A stretch of DNA of 5,747 nt. It comes from an uncultured Oscillospiraceae bacterium. Lineage in GTDB: Bacteria; Bacillota_A; Clostridia; Oscillospirales; Oscillospiraceae. The notes below the pieces were generated by a model. That model did not search any database and was not told where the DNA came from. It was given only the letters and a program-made list of their open reading frames with translations. Below are positions 1-5,747 of the stretch, piece after piece. Location of the stretch: the NCBI GenBank assembly GCA_900762245.1, contig CAAFFR010000158.1, forward strand, positions 1 to 5,747, read 5' to 3'. Positions within the stretch are counted from its first letter, which is position 1; every line of letters starts with the position of its first letter. Both the position numbers and the translations under genes were made by a program.

Positions 1-150
1 GCTGCCGGCAGAAACGCTGCCCGAAAGGATACTGACCTTGGGGCCATCTTCTTGATCGTCTTCCTTTGCAAGCTGAGGCATAACTGCCAGTAAGGCAACT
101 AAAGCCACAATGCAAACAAAGGCAATCACGCGTTTGATGTTCTTTTTCAT
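1..150 (-). CDS. N-terminal part of a membrane-anchored or exported protein, possibly a second efflux adaptor (cut by window edge)
   Basis: Only the first 50 codons are in the window; the gene continues past position 1. It starts at ATG (150-148), 3 bases after the permease stop, with GGAGG at 162-158 and a 7-base spacer. Seen: a basic N-terminus (MKKNIKR), then a hydrophobic segment at about residues 8-25, then an acidic linker (KEDDQEDG) and a segment reading KVSILSGSVSAGS. There is no lipobox: the one Cys (residue 13) lies inside the hydrophobic core. The final segment resembles residues 69-85 of the adaptor encoded at 2016-3728, where a VLSYEVSTGSIS stretch leads into the first beta-strands after the membrane anchor. 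From that and its place at the end of the exporter operon I infer another HlyD/MacA-like adaptor. Any other anchored or secreted protein remains possible, because the match is short. Confidence 0.75.
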   Translation of the reverse strand, partial: MKKNIKRVIAFVCIVALVALLAVMPQLAKEDDQEDGPKVSILSGSVSAGS

Positions 151-153
151 TGC

Positions 154-1344
154 TTAACCTCCGTAGTGCAGGGCATCGATGGGCTTCATCTTGGCTGCCT
201 TATTGGCAGGATACAGGCCGAAGACCACACCAATGACAAAGCAGAACGCAACCGCAATCAGCACCACACCGCCATCCAGGGAGAAGGTCATATTCAGGCT
301 GGATACCACCGTGGTCACTGTCTGCAAAATTGCCCAGCTTAGGAAGATACCCAGCGCGCAGCCCAGCATACACAGCACAACCGCTTCCATCAAAAACTGG
401 CTGAGAATGGTGCCGCGGCTGGCGCCGATGGCTTTCCGAATGCCGATCTCACGGGTACGCTCGGTAACAGTGACCAGCATAATGTTCATGATACCGATAC
501 CGCCGACCACCAGAGAGATCGCCGCAATGCCGCCCAGCAGGATGGTCAGAACGGAAGTGATGGAGCTCATGGTATCCTCCAATACACTCTGGGAAGAGAT
601 ACTGAATGCTTCATCGTCGTCTTCAAAACGCTCCATAAGAATGTTGGTCATCACTGCTTCCACAGTTTCCATGGTGCCATTCTCCGGTGCGCTGACATAG
701 AAAGAGGTAACTTCGCTGGTCAGGCTATCGGAAAGACGCAGCAAACTGGTATAGGGCAGATACACTGCCAAGCTGCCGGAAGTCATCATACTGGTAAGGC
801 TGTCCTCATTGTCGGAGAGAACACCCACGATGGTGTACTCCACGCCGTTCAGGCTGATGGCCTGATCCACGCAATCAACATAGCCAATTAGTTCGGTGGC
901 TGCGGTTTCGTTGATCACGCACACATAGGTGTGGTTTTCTACATCGGTTTTCTTCAGGAAGCGGCCCATTGCCAGTTGCATACCCTGCACATCGTAAAAT
1001 GCAGGGGTTGCGCCATAAACTGTCACTTCACCGCTGGCTTCATCGCCGGTGGCGGTCACACTGCTGCTGATATAGGGGGCAACCAAACCGATGCCGTCCT
1101 CTTCCATGTAGCCATTAACAGTATCCAGATCCAGGGGCATACCCTTATCGTCCGAAATGCTGACGGTCAGCATACTGGTGCCGAGACCGGAAACCGCATC
1201 AGTAACGGAGCTGGTAGCGCCGTTTACCAAACTGACCAGAACTACCAGCGCCATAACGCCGATGATGATGCCCAGCATGGTCAGCGCTGCACGCATTTTG
1301 TTGGAGCTGATGGAACGCAGCGCCATTTTGAAAGAAATAATCAC
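154..1344 (-). CDS. MacB/FtsX-type ABC transporter permease
   Basis: Integral membrane subunit of an ABC exporter, 396 aa, close to the usual length for stand-alone permeases of the MacB/YknZ type. The N-terminus ([19 protein letters not shown]) is the typical entry to TM1 (about residues 20-42). A long extracytoplasmic MacB periplasmic-core-like domain follows (about 43-262), then three C-terminal helices of the FtsX domain (about 265-290, 318-342 and 358-380). The cytoplasmic coupling segment [16 protein letters not shown] (295-310) and the end [17 protein letters not shown] (378-394) are family signatures. The start is GTG at 1344, overlapping the ATPase stop by 4 bases (GTGA), with GGAGGT at 1356-1351 and a 6-base spacer; the internal ATG at codon 7 has no comparable site. 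These permeases dimerise and move substrate by mechanotransmission rather than through a classical channel (family knowledge). No ATPase domain is fused, unlike Gram-negative MacB. Substrate unknown. Confidence 0.95.
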   Translation of the reverse strand: MIISFKMALRSISSNKMRAALTMLGIIIGVMALVVLVSLVNGATSSVTDAVSGLGTSMLTVSISDDKGMPLDLDTVNGYMEEDGIGLVAPYISSSVTATGDEASGEVTVYGATPAFYDVQGMQLAMGRFLKKTDVENHTYVCVINETAATELIGYVDCVDQAISLNGVEYTIVGVLSDNEDSLTSMMTSGSLAVYLPYTSLLRLSDSLTSEVTSFYVSAPENGTMETVEAVMTNILMERFEDDDEAFSISSQSVLEDTMSSITSVLTILLGGIAAISLVVGGIGIMNIMLVTVTERTREIGIRKAIGASRGTILSQFLMEAVVLCMLGCALGIFLSWAILQTVTTVVSSLNMTFSLDGGVVLIAVAFCFVIGVVFGLYPANKAAKMKPIDALHYGG

Positions 1345-2012
1345 AGCGTCACCTCCGTAATCTGTCCGTCCAGAATATGAATGGACCGTTGCGCCTGCTT
1401 GGCAACATCGCCGTCATGGGTGATGAGGACAATGGTATTGCCCTGTTCATGCAGTTCGTGGAAAATATCAATGATCTCCTGACTGGTCTTGGAATCCAAC
1501 GCGCCGGTAGGCTCGTCTGCCAAAATCAGCTTGGGATTGGTGACGATGGCTCTTGCGATGGCCACACGCTGCTGCTGACCGCCGGAAAGCTCCGTAGGCA
1601 AGTGGGTGGCACGGTTGCTCAGACCCACCCGCTCCAGTGCGGCCTTCACTCGCTTCTGCCGCTCTGCGCGGGGGACTTTCTGATAGATCAGTGGCAATTC
1701 TACATTCTCCCAGGCAGTCAGCTTGGGGATCAGGTTGAACTGCTGAAACACAAAACCAATTTTCTGATTGCGGATCTTCGCCAATTCGTTTTCGCTATAA
1801 GCCTCGATGGGAAGATTATCCAAATAGTAGCTGCCTGCATCCGCAATATCCAGACAGCCGATAATATTCATCAAGGTTGATTTACCGCTGCCGGAGGGGC
1901 CGATGATGCTGACAAATTCCTTGGGGTATATGTGCAGCGTGGCGTGATCCAGCGCGCGAACCCGTTCGTCGCCCACCAGATACACCTTGCACAAATTCTT
2001 AATGTCGATCAT
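1341..2012 (-). CDS. ABC transporter ATP-binding protein (MacB/LolD/YknY type)
   Basis: Cytoplasmic ATPase that powers the neighbouring permease, 223 aa, the normal size for this MacB/LolD-like class. All nucleotide-binding motifs are present: Walker [10 protein letters not shown] (38-46), Q-loop in [10 protein letters not shown] (87-96), ABC signature LSGGQQQR (142-149), Walker B LILADEP (162-168) with catalytic Glu167, D-loop GALDS (170-174) and H-loop His199 in LITHD. No key residue is missing, so it should be active. It starts at ATG (2012-2010), 3 bases after the adaptor stop, with GGAGG at 2024-2020 and a 7-base spacer. Its stop overlaps the permease GTG start. Separate ATPase and permease polypeptides with an upstream adaptor match the Bacillus YknXYZ arrangement rather than fused Gram-negative MacB; I withhold a gene symbol because orthology is not established. 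Confidence 0.97.
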   Translation of the reverse strand: MIDIKNLCKVYLVGDERVRALDHATLHIYPKEFVSIIGPSGSGKSTLMNIIGCLDIADAGSYYLDNLPIEAYSENELAKIRNQKIGFVFQQFNLIPKLTAWENVELPLIYQKVPRAERQKRVKAALERVGLSNRATHLPTELSGGQQQRVAIARAIVTNPKLILADEPTGALDSKTSQEIIDIFHELHEQGNTIVLITHDGDVAKQAQRSIHILDGQITEVTL

Positions 2013-2015
2013 AAT

Positions 2016-3728
2016 TTAGCCTCCAAAACCGCCGGGGAAACCACCGCTGCCACCGGGGAAGCCACTATTACCGCTGGGTCTTCCACCGCCGCTGCCGCCG
2101 CCAAAGTCCGGCATTTCTCCACCGAAGTCAGGCATCTGACCGCCGTTACCACCGGGCATGTTGCCGAATCCACCGGGCATATTGCCAAAGCCGCCGAATT
2201 GGGACTCCTGTTCCGTATAGTAAACCGTATCGCCGACACTCAAACCGGACTTGATTTCCACATAGGTGCTGTTTTCAAGGCCCGTGACTACATCTACTTT
2301 GCCGCCGTATTCCTGGTACTCTTCATTGTAGCTGGTGTATACATAAGCACCATCGCTGGTCTTGTGCAGTGCTTCAATGGGAATCAGAATGGCATCATCC
2401 ACACCCTCGATCCGGACACTGACGCTAGCGGTCATGCCGGAAAGCATACCTTCCACTTTTTCCACTTCGATCACAGCGGAATAAGTGCCGGAGGAAGAAC
2501 TGGTACGGTTGATCTCGGTTAAAGTACCTGCAAAGGAATCTTCACTGACAGAAGGAACAGAAACGGTAACGGTCTGCCCCAGTTCCAAAGAGAGAATGTC
2601 AGACTCATCGACGCTGATAGTCACGGACATTTTTTCGTCAGTAGATAGTGTTACAATGGCAGTCGCAGCATCGTCACTGTGATCCACACTGTACACACTG
2701 CCGTCGGCAGATGCCAAAACAGCGCCATCACGCTGAATGGTCAGCAGTTCCAGAAGGGTTTCTTCCAAATCTGCACGCTGGCGAAGCAGGGAGTTATATT
2801 TTGCGCTGTAATCGGTATCCTCAAGGGTGAACAGCTTGGTGGTGTCGGATACTTTGTCGTTCACATCCGCCTTTACTGCGGCAATGGTACCTGCGTAACC
2901 GGTAACTTTCAGGGCGCTGTGGATGTAAAGATTGCCTGTTCCCAAAACCGTGTCTTCACCATTCAAAACAGTAACAGCCTCATCGTATTCAGGGCCGTTG
3001 TCGGTCACAAGGATGGTGGCTTTGCCACCCACAACAGATTCTACCGTACCGGTGATTTCTTCCTCGTCAGAAAGCTTGACCGTGACACCATCGCCAACAG
3101 TCAAAGCATCGGTCTCGATGTCCACAGCCATGTATCCGTCTAAAGAGATCAGTGCCAGCGCACCGTGTTCATACATCACATCAGCAACTGAGCTTTCGGC
3201 TTCACCGAAGATTGCTTTCACCCGACCGGCAACACCGGCATAGATGGCGGTACTGGCCGCATCGTCTTCTGCATCGCTGAGCTGCTCGTCCAGATCTTCA
3301 ATCTGGGTCTGCAGGTCTGCCATTGCGCTGATCACAGATGCCATATCCACCGCTGCCAGAATATCGCCCTTGGCGATTGCCTGGTTGGTTTTCACTTTCA
3401 CTTCTGTGATCTCTACGCCTTCCGGAACCGTAATGGAATTTAAGTCCACATCCGTCAAGCTGCCGGAACCGGAAACCACAGTGCTGATAGAACCGGTAGA
3501 TACTTCATAGGAAAGCACTTCTCCCTGATTGGATGCGAACTGCTCCCGAACCCGCCGCTGCAGGAAACCGACACCTGTCACGGCGATGATCGCAAGCACC
3601 AGCACGATGGACACCACCGTAATGATGATCTTGCGTCTTTTTCTCTTTTTATTTTTGCCCAGTGTTTCAAACAGAGCATCGTCCCTTTGCACACTGGGTG
3701 CATCCGTCTGTTTATCCTTTTTTGCCAT
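2016..3728 (-). CDS. Membrane-anchored efflux adaptor (HlyD/MacA/YknX-like membrane fusion protein) with Gly/Met-rich tail
   Basis: Extracytoplasmic adaptor of the ABC exporter, 570 aa from the chosen start, well above the roughly 370-400 aa usual for MacA/YknX. Order: charged cytoplasmic leader with a KNKKRKRRK cluster (25-33); one membrane anchor (about 34-56); a lipoyl-like half (98-128); coiled coil (about 131-157); second lipoyl-like half (161-197); a beta-rich stretch (199-272); another lipoyl-like half (274-304) with a second coiled coil (about 305-332) and its partner (336-348); beta-barrel domain (about 366-440); membrane-proximal domain (about 446-505); a Gly/Pro/Met/Phe-rich tail (510-570). 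The start is ATG at 3728, because AAAGGAG (3743-3737) lies 8 bases before it; the in-frame ATG at 3746 has no ribosome site. It is the first gene of the exporter operon, behind the terminator of the two-component genes. Domain limits are by eye. The family link is firm; the partner specificity is not known. Confidence 0.92.
   Translation of the reverse strand: MAKKDKQTDAPSVQRDDALFETLGKNKKRKRRKIIITVVSIVLVLAIIAVTGVGFLQRRVREQFASNQGEVLSYEVSTGSISTVVSGSGSLTDVDLNSITVPEGVEITEVKVKTNQAIAKGDILAAVDMASVISAMADLQTQIEDLDEQLSDAEDDAASTAIYAGVAGRVKAIFGEAESSVADVMYEHGALALISLDGYMAVDIETDALTVGDGVTVKLSDEEEITGTVESVVGGKATILVTDNGPEYDEAVTVLNGEDTVLGTGNLYIHSALKVTGYAGTIAAVKADVNDKVSDTTKLFTLEDTDYSAKYNSLLRQRADLEETLLELLTIQRDGAVLASADGSVYSVDHSDDAATAIVTLSTDEKMSVTISVDESDILSLELGQTVTVSVPSVSEDSFAGTLTEINRTSSSSGTYSAVIEVEKVEGMLSGMTASVSVRIEGVDDAILIPIEALHKTSDGAYVYTSYNEEYQEYGGKVDVVTGLENSTYVEIKSGLSVGDTVYYTEQESQFGGFGNMPGGFGNMPGGNGGQMPDFGGEMPDFGGGSGGGRPSGNSGFPGGSGGFPGGFGG
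2098..2191 (-). repeat. Tandem 21-bp repeats encoding heptapeptides in the adaptor tail
   Basis: Two pairs of adjacent 21-bp units lie in the 3' end of the adaptor gene. Units 2150-2170 and 2171-2191 match at 18 of 21 positions and encode GFGNMPG twice. Units 2098-2118 and 2119-2139 also repeat, encoding the MPDFGG core twice. The unit is a multiple of 3, so copy changes keep the frame. The rest of the tail down to 2019 is Gly/Pro/Ser-rich (GFPGGSGGFPGGFGG at the end) but less regular. Confidence 0.8.
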
Positions 3729-3736
3729 TGAAAAAG

Positions 3737-3743
3737 CTCCTTT
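3737..3743 (-). promoter_or_regulatory. Ribosome binding site that fixes the adaptor start
   Basis: The minus strand reads AAAGGAG followed by 8 bases and ATG at 3728. This selects the 570-aa product over the 6-residue longer reading from 3746, which is preceded by an AT- and C-rich stretch with no purine-rich site. Confidence 0.85.
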
Positions 3744-3771
3744 CATGGGTTGCCAAATTGGTTACGGTACT

Positions 3772-3802
3772 CAGTTTACAAAGGAAAGCTTGTGTGTAAC
3801 TG
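3772..3802. repeat. Imperfect inverted repeat in the exporter promoter region
   Basis: The plus strand has CAGTTTACA at 3772-3780 and TGTAACTG at 3795-3802; the second is the reverse complement of CAGTTACA, so the arms match with one extra T. The 14-base gap is long for a hairpin and more like two protein-binding half-sites. A related TTTACAACC occurs on the minus strand near 3825. It could be an operator for the neighbouring OmpR-type regulator, although that family more often uses direct repeats. Chance similarity in AT-rich DNA is a real alternative. Confidence 0.3.
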
Positions 3803-3837
3803 AAAAAAGCGGGTATCGGTTGTAAATAATTTTTGAA

Positions 3838-3870
3838 CAAAAAAGCTGTGGAGATTGGTTCTCCACAGCT
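3838..3870 (-). terminator. Rho-independent terminator of the two-component operon
   Basis: A perfect 11-bp stem (arms 3844-3854 and 3860-3870, AGCTGTGGAGA against TCTCCACAGCT) closes a 5-base loop. On the minus strand it is followed at once by five T residues, then GTTC. It begins 6 bases after the histidine kinase stop codon, the expected place to end the regulator-kinase transcript. On the plus strand the stem is followed by AATTCTTT, a poor U-tract, so it should act mainly on the minus strand. Confidence 0.88.
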
Positions 3871-3876
3871 AATTCT

Positions 3877-5088
3877 TTAGTTATTTGTCGGAATTTGTAC
3901 ATAAAAGATGTTATAGCCGCTTTTACTTTCTGCCCAGATTTTACCCTTGTGGGCTTCCACGATAGATTCCGCTATGCTAAGACCCAGGCCGTAGCTGCCG
4001 TTCATGGCTCGTGCTTTATCCGCCCGGTAGAACCGCTTAAAGATGTTCTTCAGATCCTCTTTGGAGATCGGTTCGCCGGGGCTGGCCACAGATAACACGC
4101 AAGTTTTTCCGTGGCTCACCAAATCCACACTGACCATACTGCCCGGAGTGCTGTATTTCAAAGCATTGTCCAGCAGCACATCCATCACCTGATACAGATG
4201 CTGCTCACTGCCATCCACAGAAATTCCTTCAGCGATGGCATAGCGCAGACCCATTCCTTTTTCTTCATAGAGAAGCTGGAAGCTGAGCACTGCATTGCTG
4301 ATCAGTTCACTCATATCCAGGGGCACAAAATTCATCTTGACGGTTCCGTTATCCACCCGCGCCATTTCCAGCATATTCTCCACAAGGCTGCGCATTTGGT
4401 AGGTTGTGGACAGGATGTTCTGGGAGAACTTCTTTTTATCCTCCTCCGGGGTTTCTTCATTTTGCATCAGTTCCGCGTTTGCCATAATGACCGCAAGGGG
4501 TGGTTTTAGTTCGTGGGAAGCATCTGCCACAAACTGCCGCTGCTGATCCCAGGCTGCAGCCACCGGCTTGATCGCCCACCGGGAAAGCAGAATGCTGATA
4601 CCCAGGAACACTAGCATCGCCGCAACGAAAATAAACATACAGCTATAAACCATACTTCTTATGGTAGCTTCTTCTGTGGCCGTATCCGCAAACACAACAG
4701 AAAGCCCCATAGGTGACATAGCCACCAGATAACGCAGGTCATATTCTTTCAATTCGCCGGTCTCCCGATCTGCGCTAAGCACAAGGTTTACAATCTGCTG
4801 CAAGTATTCCCGGTCGGTCAAATCAAAATATCCGCCGCCTGCGGTGATCAGTTCGCCCCGGCTGCTGATCTGAACCGTAAAGAAGGGCAGGCGCACTTCG
4901 TCGTCCATCGGCTTGCCCGGCATACCCTGCTGAAAAGGTGCTGCTGCAATGGTACGCATCATGCTGATACTCTGCATTTCCATACTGGTTCCGGTAAAGT
5001 GAATCACCACACCCAAGATACCGCCAACCATCAGCATAGCAATGGCCATCACGATGCAGACAAATTTTATACGGAGTTTCCTGATCAA
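3877..5088 (-). CDS. Membrane sensor histidine kinase (HisKA/HATPase_c, no HAMP)
   Basis: Senses an extracytoplasmic signal and phosphorylates the regulator encoded just upstream; 403 aa. Order: TM1 (about residues 9-31), an extracytoplasmic sensor of about 115 residues (32-147), TM2 (about 148-168), a short linker with no room for a HAMP domain, a HisKA H-box with His192 in SHELKPPLA, and the ATPase domain with N-box Asn308 (LLDNALKYS), a divergent G1 box (ASPGEPI, 335-341), F-box IFKRFYR and G2 box YGLGLSIA (366-373). The start is TTG at 5088: its TTGA overlaps the regulator stop by 4 bases and GGAGGTG (5103-5097) lies 8 bases before it. An in-frame ATG at 5229 would add 47 residues that merely overlap the regulator gene and look non-native. 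Odd: the conserved Thr/Asn four residues after the catalytic His is Pro196. The signal is unknown; location next to an exporter suggests a transported compound or envelope stress. Confidence 0.95.
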   Translation of the reverse strand: MIRKLRIKFVCIVMAIAMLMVGGILGVVIHFTGTSMEMQSISMMRTIAAAPFQQGMPGKPMDDEVRLPFFTVQISSRGELITAGGGYFDLTDREYLQQIVNLVLSADRETGELKEYDLRYLVAMSPMGLSVVFADTATEEATIRSMVYSCMFIFVAAMLVFLGISILLSRWAIKPVAAAWDQQRQFVADASHELKPPLAVIMANAELMQNEETPEEDKKKFSQNILSTTYQMRSLVENMLEMARVDNGTVKMNFVPLDMSELISNAVLSFQLLYEEKGMGLRYAIAEGISVDGSEQHLYQVMDVLLDNALKYSTPGSMVSVDLVSHGKTCVLSVASPGEPISKEDLKNIFKRFYRADKARAMNGSYGLGLSIAESIVEAHKGKIWAESKSGYNIFYVQIPTNN

Positions 5089-5747
5089 GCGTCCTTCACC
5101 TCCAGATGGTAGCCAAGGCCACGGATCGAAACGATCTTCACATCGGAGCCGATACTGCTGAGCTTCTTGCGCAGGATCGCCACATAGACCTCCACATGGT
5201 TCTCCACCGCATTGGATTCCAGTCCCCAAATGTGAGAGAGGATTGCGGATTTGGACAGATTGCGCTTTCCTGCTTGCAGGAGAAGACGCATTACATCAAA
5301 TTCCTTGGCAGACAGACGGACGGTTTTTCCGTTTGCCATCAGCATACCGGTTCCAAGATCCAGCGCCGTGTTGCCGAACACCATCTCATTGACCTGACCT
5401 GCCTGCCGCCGGAGCAGAGCGTTGATACTGGCCAGCAATTCGCCGGAGTCGAAAGGTTTGGTTAAGTAGTAGTCCGCACCGGCATTGAGACCGGCGATCC
5501 GGTCGGCTACATCTGACTTGGCGGTGAGCATTAGAATCGGGGTGTTGCAGCGATGCATCCGCACCTGCCGTGCCACCTCGTAGCCGTCCATCTTGGGCAT
5601 CATCACATCCAAAATCAGCAGATCATAAATGCCAAGCTCGGCATATTCCTTTCCGGTTTCACCGTCATAGACGCACTCCACCTGAAAGCCTTTCCGTTCC
5701 AGCATTTCCCTAATGGAATCTGCCAGCAGCTTTTCATCTTCAATCAC
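5085..5747 (-). CDS. OmpR/PhoB-family response regulator (5' end cut by window edge)
   Basis: DNA-binding partner of the downstream histidine kinase; 220 codons are visible. The receiver domain shows the acidic pair at residues 3-4 (IEDE), the phosphoacceptor Asp47 in LLILDVMMPKMDG, Thr75 in MLTAK and Lys97 in LTKPFD. A short linker leads to a winged helix-turn-helix domain (about 119-216) with the RLSAKEFDVMRLLL start, the HIWG segment, the VEVYVAILRKKL recognition-helix region and the RGLGYHL wing. The first visible codon is GTG, but OmpR receivers normally begin with a few more residues forming the first beta-strand (of the type M-x-I-L-V-x-EDE), so this GTG is probably an internal Val and about 3-5 codons lie outside. 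It overlaps the kinase start by 4 bases. It is the obvious candidate activator of the exporter operon behind it. All phosphorylation residues are intact. Confidence 0.96.
   Translation of the reverse strand: MIEDEKLLADSIREMLERKGFQVECVYDGETGKEYAELGIYDLLILDVMMPKMDGYEVARQVRMHRCNTPILMLTAKSDVADRIAGLNAGADYYLTKPFDSGELLASINALLRRQAGQVNEMVFGNTALDLGTGMLMANGKTVRLSAKEFDVMRLLLQAGKRNLSKSAILSHIWGLESNAVENHVEVYVAILRKKLSSIGSDVKIVSIRGLGYHLEVKDA
5097..5103 (-). promoter_or_regulatory. Ribosome binding site for the TTG-started histidine kinase
   Basis: GGAGGTG on the minus strand, inside the last codons of the response regulator (Leu-Glu-Val-Lys), 8 bases before TTG at 5088. It decides the start of the kinase in favour of TTG over the distant in-frame ATG at 5229. 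Confidence 0.85.

Larger units (their letters stand above)
3729..3837 (-). promoter_or_regulatory. Intergenic leader expected to hold the exporter operon promoter
   Basis: This gap lies between the terminator of the two-component genes and the adaptor start. A promoter is inferred because the upstream transcript should end at about 3838. No strong sigma-70 pair is visible. The best spaced candidate I found is TTGTTC and GATACC, 17 bases apart, near the upstream end; each matches the consensus at only three positions and the first overlaps the terminator U-tract. Weak core boxes would suit dependence on the adjacent response regulator, but that is inference. Confidence 0.45.

Noticed and set aside
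179..700. Plus-strand open frame (173 codons) opposite the permease C-terminal half
   Set aside because: It overlaps the conserved FtsX-domain coding sequence on the other strand and encodes no recognisable motif.
931..1380. Plus-strand open frame (149 codons) opposite the permease
   Set aside because: Antisense to clear permease codons; its composition is rich in His, Gln and Thr with no domain, typical of a shadow frame.
2098..2191. CRISPR-like or intergenic tandem repeats
   Set aside because: The 21-bp units are directly adjacent with no spacers, stay in frame and encode the Gly/Met-rich adaptor tail.
2009..2239. Minus-strand frame of 76 codons within the adaptor tail
   Set aside because: It is a second frame of the low-complexity repeat region, overlapping both the adaptor and the ATPase start.
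1932..2522. Long plus-strand open frame (196 codons) opposite the adaptor 3' end
   Set aside because: It is antisense to a well-supported adaptor gene, arises from the Gly-rich, GC-rich repeat region, and has no recognisable domain or supporting context.
3729..3746. Adaptor start at the upstream ATG (3746)
   Set aside because: There is no ribosome binding site before it, whereas AAAGGAG is well placed for the ATG at 3728; the six extra codons include that ribosome site itself.
5089..5229. 47-residue N-terminal extension of the histidine kinase from an ATG at 5229
   Set aside because: It lies wholly within the regulator's DNA-binding domain, reads like an out-of-frame shadow (Gly, Cys, Trp, Pro rich), and a strong ribosome site points to TTG at 5088 at a TTGA overlap.

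Overview
The window looks like a chromosomal segment from a Gram-positive, low-to-mid GC Clostridia-type bacterium (Oscillospiraceae/Ruminococcaceae-like). This is inferred from protein style: a HAMP-less histidine kinase with a short extracytoplasmic sensor, a YknX/MacA-like adaptor with a Gly/Met-rich tail, and strong GGAGG ribosome binding sites. No rRNA, tRNA, mobile element or CRISPR array was seen. Every credible gene is on the minus strand, so the biological reading order runs from high to low coordinates.

Region 1 (5747 to 3877) is a two-component system: an OmpR-family response regulator, cut by the window edge at its first few residues, followed with a 4-base TTGA overlap by a membrane histidine kinase that starts at TTG. 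A rho-independent terminator (3838-3870) closes this unit.

Region 2 (3837 to 3729) is a gap of about 110 bases that should hold the promoter of the next operon. It has an imperfect inverted repeat but no convincing sigma-70 boxes, which would suit a promoter needing an activator.

Region 3 (3728 to 1) is a tripartite MacAB/YknXYZ-type ABC export operon: a membrane-anchored adaptor (570 aa), an ATPase (223 aa), a MacB/FtsX-type permease (396 aa), and the first 50 codons of another membrane-anchored or exported protein, possibly a second adaptor. The genes are separated by 3 bases or overlap by 4, and each downstream ribosome binding site lies inside the last codons of the gene before it, so translation is probably coupled.

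The likely logic is that the kinase senses an extracytoplasmic signal (for example a peptide or envelope stress), the regulator activates the exporter operon, and the ATPase/permease pair with its adaptor expels or detoxifies the compound. The substrate cannot be read from the sequence. The overall layout is a known type. The less usual details are a Pro in place of the conserved Thr/Asn of the kinase H-box, an adaptor with two coiled-coil/lipoyl-like modules, and a heptapeptide-repeat Gly/Met tail on that adaptor.
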